Assembly: GCF_004210375.1 (NCBI RefSeq)
Contig: NC_134837.1
Coordinates: 154,855,310 to 154,919,309, forward strand
Length of the DNA: 64,000 bases
Reading direction: 5' to 3'
Source: Tachypleus tridentatus
Taxonomy: Eukaryota > Arthropoda > Merostomata > Xiphosura > Limulidae
The notes beneath the pieces are model-generated. The model was not told where the DNA came from and did not search any database. It was given only the letters and a program-made list of their open reading frames with translations. The translations under genes and the position numbers were made by a program. Positions 56,171 to 64,000 of the stretch are shown piece by piece. The first letter of the stretch is position 1. The number at the start of each line of letters is the position of its first letter.

Positions 56171-57283
56171 ATAAAACTAAATTACAAAGTTGTTTTGGAA
56201 TTTTTAAGAGACGCACAGTCATTAATTCTAGGACTGAGAATGATGTCATACTGTTATAGTTTTTAACAATGCTATCCAATAAACATCCTTAATTTCTTTT
56301 AAAGTGGAAAAGATTCACAAATAACAATGAGCAGTTATGTTGAAACGTGATAAAAGTAAATAACCTTAAACAATATCAAACCTAATGAAGGGCAGTTGCT
56401 TGAACACTAGATAAATAATGTAACTGTTTTTGTCCTTTTTTTTAACTTTAGGTGTTTATAAAAACAATATTTCTTTTGTGAAGTAACAGAGGATTCCATA
56501 TACTGCAGACCAGCACAATGCTTCCTTGTACCTAGACAAGCATGAGACCTGTACAAGTAAAACTTTATACAACCTTCCCTAACAATGGCTCGTGACCAAT
56601 AAAAGCCAGCCTATTAACCTGAGACACACACAAGATCATCCTCTAATACAAAGAAAAAGCAATATGCAACAAAATTCACATAATACAAACTTGAAACTCT
56701 CTTGAGTTAAAAAAGAGAAAACAGACCTCCATGATGGTCACTGAATATTAAAACTACTGTACATATATCAACCAGTCTCTGTATCAAGAAGACTAATGAT
56801 TGATTTTTAGCTATGGCCACTAAATAAATAGTTTTTTGAGATTTCCAAGAATATGGAAGCAGATTAGTTGTCAAAACACAGGATAAAAAGTAATGAGTAA
56901 CTAGTATCTAGTAGTTAATAAAAAAAAAGTTCTCAATTAACAATCAGACTGAAGTGACCATACAGGTTACTAATCATGACAGTTCATGAGCGTCAGAACT
57001 ACGGGATGAACTAGACAAATACAAAAACTTGTTCACCATTTACTATTCATATAACTAGACTAGACTGATGTTTCAGGCAAGACTAAGAAAAGAGAATTCT
57101 AAAATATTCTAGAGATGTTTCTCAAGCAAATTAGAATGACCAACTACAAAGTTCACCAAAATAATTATAACAGAAGTAAACAATCTGATTAACAATTACT
57201 TTGAAATTCTTTTAAAGCCTGTAGAAAGGTCCAGTGATTTAGTCAACAGAACAAATATAAAAAAAGAGAATAAAAGCAAATAA
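56171..57283. other. AT-rich sequence, no gene seen
   Basis: Spacer between the 63-bp minisatellite and the 56-bp satellite. Nothing recognisable on either strand. Confidence 0.45.
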
Positions 57284-60200
57284 GTACAAAATGACCAACA
57301 ACTAAGGATCAGTCAGAACCTGGTAGATTGAGATATGTAGTACAGGATGAACAACAACTAAGGATTAGACAGAACCTGGAAGATTGAGATATGTAGTAGA
57401 GGGTGAATAACAACTAAGGATCAGTTAGAACCTGGTAAATTGAAATGTAGTAGAGGATTAACAACAACAACGGATTAGTTACAACCTGGTAGATTTAGGT
57501 ATGTAGTACAGGATGAACGACAGCTAAGAATTAGTCAGAACCTGGTAGATGGAGATATGTAGTACAGGATGAACAACACCTAAGGATCAGTAAGAACCTG
57601 GAAGATTGAGATATGTAGAACAGTATGAACAACAACTAAGGATCAGTTAGAACCTGGTAGATTTAGATGTAGTACAGGATTAACAACAATAACGGATTAG
57701 TTGATTGAGTAGATTGAGATATGTAGTAAAGGGTGGATAACTAATGATCAGTTAGAACCTGGTATATTAAGATGTGTAGTTGAGGGTGAATAACAACTAA
57801 GGAACAGTTAAAACCTGGAAGATTGAGATGTGTAGTACAGGATGAACAACAGCTAAGGATCAGTTAGAACCTAGCAGATTGAGATATGTAGTAGATGGTG
57901 AATAACAACTAAGGATCAGTTGAAACCTGGTATATTGAGATATGAAGTACAGGATGAACAACCGCTAGGAATCAGTCAGAACCTGGTGGATTGAGATATG
58001 CAGTATGGGATACACAACAACTAAGAATCAGTTTTAACCTGGTAAATTGAGATGTGTAGTAAAGGGTGAATAACAACTAAGGATCAGCTAGAACCTAGCA
58101 GATTAAGATATGTAGTAGCTGGAGAATAACAACTAACAATCAGTCAGAACCTGGTAGATTGAGATATGTAGTACAGGATAAGCAACTGCTAAGAATAAGT
58201 CAGAACCTGGCAGATTGAGATATATAGTACAGGATGAACAACAACAAAAAAATACTTAGAACCTGGTAGTTTTAGGTATGCAGTACAGAATGAACAACAG
58301 CTAAGGATCAGTAAGAACTTGGTATATTGAGATATGTAGTACAGGATGAAAAACAGCTAAGAATCAGTTCGAACCTGGTAGATTGAGATATATAATGCAG
58401 GATGAACAAGAGCTGAGGATCAATACGAACTTGGTAGATTGAGATATACAGTACAAGATGAACAAAAACTAAGGATTTGTTATATCCGAGTAGATTGAGA
58501 TATATAGTAGAAGGTGAATAACAACTAAGGATCAGTTAGAACCTGGAAGATTGAGATGTGCAGTAGAGGGTGAATAAGAACTATGTATCAAATAGAACCT
58601 TGTAGACTGAGATGTGTAGTAAAGGGTGGATAACAACTAATGATCAGTTAGAACCTGATATAATGAGATGTGTGGTAGAGGATAAACAAAAACTCAATAT
58701 CAGTTAAAACCTGGTGGATGGAGACATGTAGTCGAGGGTGAATAACAACTAAGGAACAGCTAAAACATGGAAAATTGAGATGTGTAGTACAGGATGAACA
58801 ACAGCTAAAGATCAGTTAAAACCTGATATAATGAGATGTGTAGTAGAGGATAAACAACAGCTAAATATCAGTTAAAACCTGGTGGATGGAGATATGTAGT
58901 AGAGAATGAATAACAACTAAGGAACAGTTAAGTCTTGGAAAATTGAGATGTGTAATACAGGATGAACTAAAGCTAAGGATCAGTTAGACCCTAGTAGACT
59001 GAGATATGTAATAAACGATGAACAACAGCTGAGGATCAATTACAACTTGGTAGATTGATATATGCAGTACAGGATGAACAACAACTAAGGATCAGTTAGA
59101 ACCTGGTGGATTTAGCTATGTAGTACAGGATGAAAAACAGCAAAAAATCAGTAAGAACCTGGTATATTGAGATATGTAGCACAGGATGAACATCAGCTGA
59201 GGGTCAGTTAGAACGTGGAAGATTTAGATATGTAGAAGAGGATGAAAAAAAGCTAAGAATCAGTCAGAATCCGGTAGATTGAGATATGTAGTAGAGGATG
59301 AATAACAACTAAGGATCAGTTAGAACCAGGTAGATCAAGATGTGTCGTACAAGATGAACAACAGCTAAGGATCAGTTGTAACCTGGAAAAATGAGATGTG
59401 TAGTGAGGGTGAATAACAGCAAATAATGATCACTTAAAACCTGGTAGATTTAGATGTAGTATAGGATTAACAACAACAACGGAGTGCTTAGAACCTCATA
59501 GATTTAGATATAAAGTACTAGATGAACAGCAACAAAAGGTTAGTTCGAACCTGGTAGTTTTAGGCATGCAGTACAGGATGACCAACAACTAAGGATCAGT
59601 CAAATTCTGGTAAATTGAGATATGTAGTACAAAATGACCAACAACTAAGGTTCAGTGAGAACCTGGTAGGTTGAGATATTTAGTACAAGATGAGCAATAG
59701 CTAAGGATCAGTTAGAACCTGGTAGATTGAGATATGTGGTACAGGATGAACAAAAGATAATCATCAGTCAGAACCTGGTAGATTGAGATATATAGTACAG
59801 GATGAACAACAACAAAAACTTACTTAGAACCTGGTAGTTTTAGGTATGCAGTACAGAATGAACAACAGCTAAGGATCAGTAAGAACTTGGTATATTGAGA
59901 TATGTAGTACAGGATGAAAAACAGCTAAGAATCATTTCGAACCTGGTAGATTGAGATATATAATGCAGGATGAACAAGAGCTGAGGATCAATACGAACTT
60001 GGTAGATTGAGATATACAGTACAAGATGAACAAAAACTAAGGATCTGTTATATCCGAGTAGATTGAGATATATAGTAGAAGGTGAATAACAACTAAGGAT
60101 CAGTTAGAACCTGGAAGATTGAGATGTGCAGTAGAGGGTAAATAAGAACTATGTATCAAATAGAACCTTGTAGACTGAGATGTGTAGTAGAGGGTGGATA

Positions 60201-63067
60201 ACAACTAATGATCAGTTAGAACCTGATATAATGAGATGTGTAGTAGAGGATAAACAAAAACTCAATATCAGTTAGAACCTGGTATATTAAGATGTGTAGT
60301 TGAGGGTGAATAACAACTAAGGAACAGTTAAAACCTGGAAGATTGAGATGTGTAGTACAGGATGAACAACAGCTAAGGATCAGTTAGAACCTTGCAGATT
60401 GAGATATGTAGTAGATGGTGAATAACAACTAAGGATCAGTTGAAACCTGGTAGATTGAGATATGAAGTACAGGATAAACAACCGCTAGGAATCAGTCAGA
60501 ACCTGGTGGATTGAGATATGAAGTACAGGATAAACAACCGCTAGGAATCAGTCAGAACCTGGTGGATTGAGATATGCAGTATGGGATACACAACAACTAA
60601 GAATCAGTTTTAACCTGGTAAATTGAGATGTGTAGTAAAGGGTGAATAACAACTAAGGATCAGCTAGAACCTAGCAGATTAAGATATGTAGTAGCTGGAG
60701 AATAACAACTAACGATCAGTCAGAACCTGGCAGATTGAGATATGTAGTACAGGATAAGCAACTGCTAAGAATAAGTCAGAACCTGGAAGATTGAGATATA
60801 TAGTACAGGATGAACAACAACAAAAAAATACTTAGAACCTGGTAGTTTTAGGTATGCAGTACAGAATGAACAACAGCTAAGGATCAGTAAGAACTTGGTA
60901 TATTGAGATATACAGTACAAGATGAACAAAAACTAAGGATCTGTTATATCCGAGTAGATTGAGATATATAGTAGAAGGTGAATAACAACTAAGGATCAGT
61001 TAGAACCTGGAAGATTGAGATGTGCAGTAGAGGGTAAATAAGAACTATGTATCAAATAGAACCTTGTAGACTGAGATGTGTAGTAGAGAGTGGATAACAA
61101 CTAATGATCAGTTAGAACCTGATATAATGAGATGTGTAGTAGAGGATAAACAAAAACTCAATATCAGTTAAAACCTGGTGGATGGAGACATGTAGTCGAG
61201 GGTGAATAACAACTAAGGAACAGCTAAAACATGGAAAATTGAGATGTGTAGTACAGGATGAACAACAGCTAAAGATCAGTTAAAACCTGATATAATGAGA
61301 TGTGTAGTAGAGGATAAACAACAGCTAAATATCAGTTAAAACCTGATATAATGAGATGTGTAGTAGAGGATAAACAACAGCTAAATATCAGTTAAAACCT
61401 GGTGGATGGAGATATGTAGTAGAGAATGAATAACAACTAAGGAACAGTTAAGTCTTGGAAAATTGAGATGTGTAATACAGGATGAACTAAAGCTAAGGAT
61501 CAGTTAGACCCTAGTAGACTGAGATATGTAATAAACGATGAACAACAGCTGACGATCAATTACAACTTGGTAGATTGATATATGCAGTACAGGATGAACA
61601 ACAACTAAGGATCAGTTAGAACCTGGTAGATTTAGCTATGTAGTACAGGATGAAAAACAGCAAAAAATCAGTAAGAACCTGGTATATTGAGATATGTAGC
61701 ACAGGATGAACATCAGCTGAGGGTCAGTTAGAACGTGGAAGATTTAGATATGTAGAAGAGGATGAAAAAAAAGCTAAGAATCAGTCAGAATCCGGTAGAT
61801 TGAGATATGTAGTAGAGGGTGAATAACAACTAAGGATCAGTTAGAACCAGGTAGATTAAGATGTGTCGTACAAGATGAACAACAGCTAAGGATCAGTTGT
61901 AACCTGGAAAAATGAGATGTGTAGTGAGGGTGAATAACAGCAAATAATGATCACTTAAAACCTGGTAGATTTAGATATAAAGTACTAGATGAACAACAAC
62001 AAAAGGTTAGTTCGAACCTGGTAGTTTTAGGCATGCAGTACAGGATGACCAACAACTAAGGATCAGTCAAATTCTGGTAAATTGAGATATGTAGTACAAA
62101 ATGACCAACAACTAAGGTTCAGTGAGAACCTGGTAGGTTGAGATATTTAGTACAAGATGAGCAATAGCTAAGGATCAGATAGAACCTGGTAGATTGAGAT
62201 ATGAAGTACAGGATGAACAAAAGCTAATCATCAGTTAGAATCTGGTAGAATAAGATGCGTACTACAGGGTGTATGACAACAACTAAGGATCAGTTAGAAC
62301 ATGGTAGAATTAGATGTAGTACAGCATTAACAACAACAACAGATTTGTTAGAAGCTTGTAGATTTAGATATATAGTACAGGATGAACAACAACACAAGGT
62401 TAGTTAGAGCCTGGTAATTTTAAATATGCAGTACAGGATGAACAAAGGCAAAGGATCAATTAGAACCTTGTATTTTGAGATATGTAGTACAGGTTGAAAA
62501 ACAGCTAATAATCAGTTAGAACCTGGTAGACTGAGATATGTAATAAAGGATGAACAACAGCTGAGGATCAATTACAACTTGGAAGATTGATATATGCAAT
62601 ACAGGTTGAACAACAACTAAGAATCAGTTAGAACCTGGTAGATTGAGATGTAGTATAGGATTAACAACAACAACGGATCACTTAGAACCTGGTAGATTTA
62701 GGTATATAGTATAGGATGAAAAACAGCAAGGAATCAGTAAACACCTGGTATATTGAGATATGTAGCACAGGATGAACATCAGCTGAGGGCCAGTTAGAAC
62801 CTGGTAGATTTAGATATGTAGTACAGGAAAAACAACAACAAAGAATCAGTTAGAAACTGGTATTTTGAGATATGTAGTACAGGATGAAAAACAGCTAAGA
62901 ATGAGTTCAATCCTGGTAGATTGTGATATGCAGTACAGGATCAACAATAACTAAGGATCAGTTAGAAACTGATAGATTGACATGTGAAGTACAGGATAAA
63001 TAGGGCCTAAGGATCAGTTAGAACCTGGTAGATTGAGATATGACGTACAGAATGAACAACAACTAAT

Positions 63068-63150
63068 CTAGCGTATATTATTTGCTTTGTTATTATTAAC
63101 GTTACTAAGATGTTAAAACAATTGAAACCAGATTATACATGAATTACAGC
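63068..63150 (+). other. Spacer inside the 56-bp satellite, copy 1
   Basis: Non-satellite sequence beginning TCTAGCGTATATTATTTGCT and ending GAAACCAGATTATACATGAA interrupts the array in the middle of a unit. A longer relative lies at 63606-63720. Confidence 0.8.
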
Positions 63151-63605
63151 ATAAACAATAACTAAGGATCAGTTAGAACCTGAGAGATTGAGATGTAGTA
63201 CAAGATTAGCAACAACTGAGGACGAGTTAGAACCTGGTAGATTGAGATATGTAGTACAGAATGAACAACAACTAAGGATCAGTTAAGACCTGGTAGATTG
63301 AGATATGAAATACACGATAAACAACAACTAAGGATCAGTTAGAACCTGGTAGACTTAGATTTGTAGTACCAAATTAACAACAGCTAAGGATCAGTTCGGT
63401 TCTGGAAGATGTAGATATATAATACAGGATGAACTAAAGCTACGGATCAGTTAGACCCTAGTAGACTGAGATATGTAATACAAGATGAACACCAACTGAA
63501 GATCAGTTAGAACCTGGTAGATTGAGATATGTTGCACAGGATGAATAACAGCTAAAAATGAGTTAGAACCTGATAGATTGAGATATGATGTAGAGAATGA
63601 ACAAC

Positions 63606-63720
63606 AACTAATCTAGCGTACATTATTTGTGTTGTCATTATTACGTGTGACGGTAATCAGAAAACATTAATATGATGTTAAAATTATTGAAACCAGATTA
63701 TACATGAAATACAGCATGCC
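63606..63720 (+). other. Spacer inside the 56-bp satellite, copy 2
   Basis: It begins TCTAGCGTACATTATTTGTG and ends GAAACCAGATTATACATGAA like copy 1, with about 30 additional bases (around GTGACGGTAATCAGAAAACA) in the middle. The same edges in two places show that it was amplified together with the satellite. Confidence 0.8.
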
Positions 63721-64000
63721 CAACAACTAAGGATCAGTTAGAACCTGATAGATTGAGGTATGTAGTGCAGGATGAACAACAATAAAGGATCAGTTAGAAC
63801 CTGATAGATTGAGGTATGTAGTGCAGGATGAACAACAACTAAGGATCAGTTAAAACCTGATATAATGAGATGTGTAGTAGAGGATAAACAACAGCTAAAT
63901 ATCAGTTAAAACCTGATATAATGAGATGTGTAGTAGAGGATAAACAACAGCTAAATATCAGTTAAAACCTGGTGGATGGAGATATGTAGTAGAGAATGAA

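Larger units (their letters stand above)
57284..64000. repeat. 56-bp satellite with higher-order structure, about 120 units, continuing past the window
   Basis: The unit reads AACAACAACTAAGGATCAGT, TAGAACCTGGTAGATTGAGA, TATGTAGTACAGGATG. Units are diverged, but whole blocks of distinct variants recur: the landmark TATATCCGAG appears at 58481, 60049 and 60945, which are 28 and 16 units apart. GACATGTAGTCGAGGG appears at 58723 and 61187, 44 units apart. Two non-repeat spacers lie at about 63068-63150 and 63606-63720. The array starts gradually at 57284 and is cut by the window end. It probably lies in an upstream intron of Sec15. Confidence 0.95.

Overview
The window reads as AT-rich, non-coding DNA from an animal nuclear genome. 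There is no operon structure, long open frames occur only inside transposons, and introns have GT-AG borders. It carries many copies of a tRNA-derived SINE. From memory I associate that SINE, and the RNase H-bearing LINE found here, with chelicerates and especially horseshoe crabs; this is recall and was not checked.

The one host gene I recognise is the 3' end of Sec15 (EXOC6/EXOC6B, exocyst subunit) on the minus strand. The last two coding exons lie at 53775-53887 and 49270-49393, join in phase, and flank a 4.4-kb intron. Upstream exons are not visible and would lie beyond 64000. The last intron holds an antisense, decayed copy (about 50436-51850) of an unnamed multicopy gene family.

Layout: 1-3530 is a satellite with a 74-bp unit that is itself a dimer of two 37-bp halves. 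3.5-15.7 kb is mostly unannotated sequence with four SINEs, a second tRNA-like SINE, a diverged pair of about 0.8-kb repeats, and a 718-bp mariner-like element with intact terminal inverted repeats and a TA duplication. 15.7-18.3 kb is a decayed, internally deleted copy of an RNase H-bearing LINE. 23.7-25.7 kb is a decayed CR1-like LINE carrying a 148-bp hairpin-forming insertion. 28.1-31.1 kb holds two arrays of one GC-rich 28-bp repeat in opposite orientation about 1.5 kb apart. 31.3-38.6 kb is a nest: a 5'-truncated plus-strand LINE is split by a 5.7-kb minus-strand LINE (7-bp target duplication) and again by a 161-bp hairpin element (13-bp target duplication). 39557-40643 is a Tigger/pogo-like deletion derivative whose transposase frame is broken just after the start codon by a SINE. 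55.8-56.2 kb is a short 63-bp minisatellite. About 57284 to the window end is a satellite of 56-bp units with higher-order periods that are exact multiples of 56.

Most elements are dead, but their order of insertion can be read directly. The observations most worth following up are the two related hairpin elements with a hammerhead-like core, both found inside LINE reverse-transcriptase frames; the concentration of premature stops at tryptophan codons in the nested LINE; the inverted 28-bp arrays; and the higher-order satellites.
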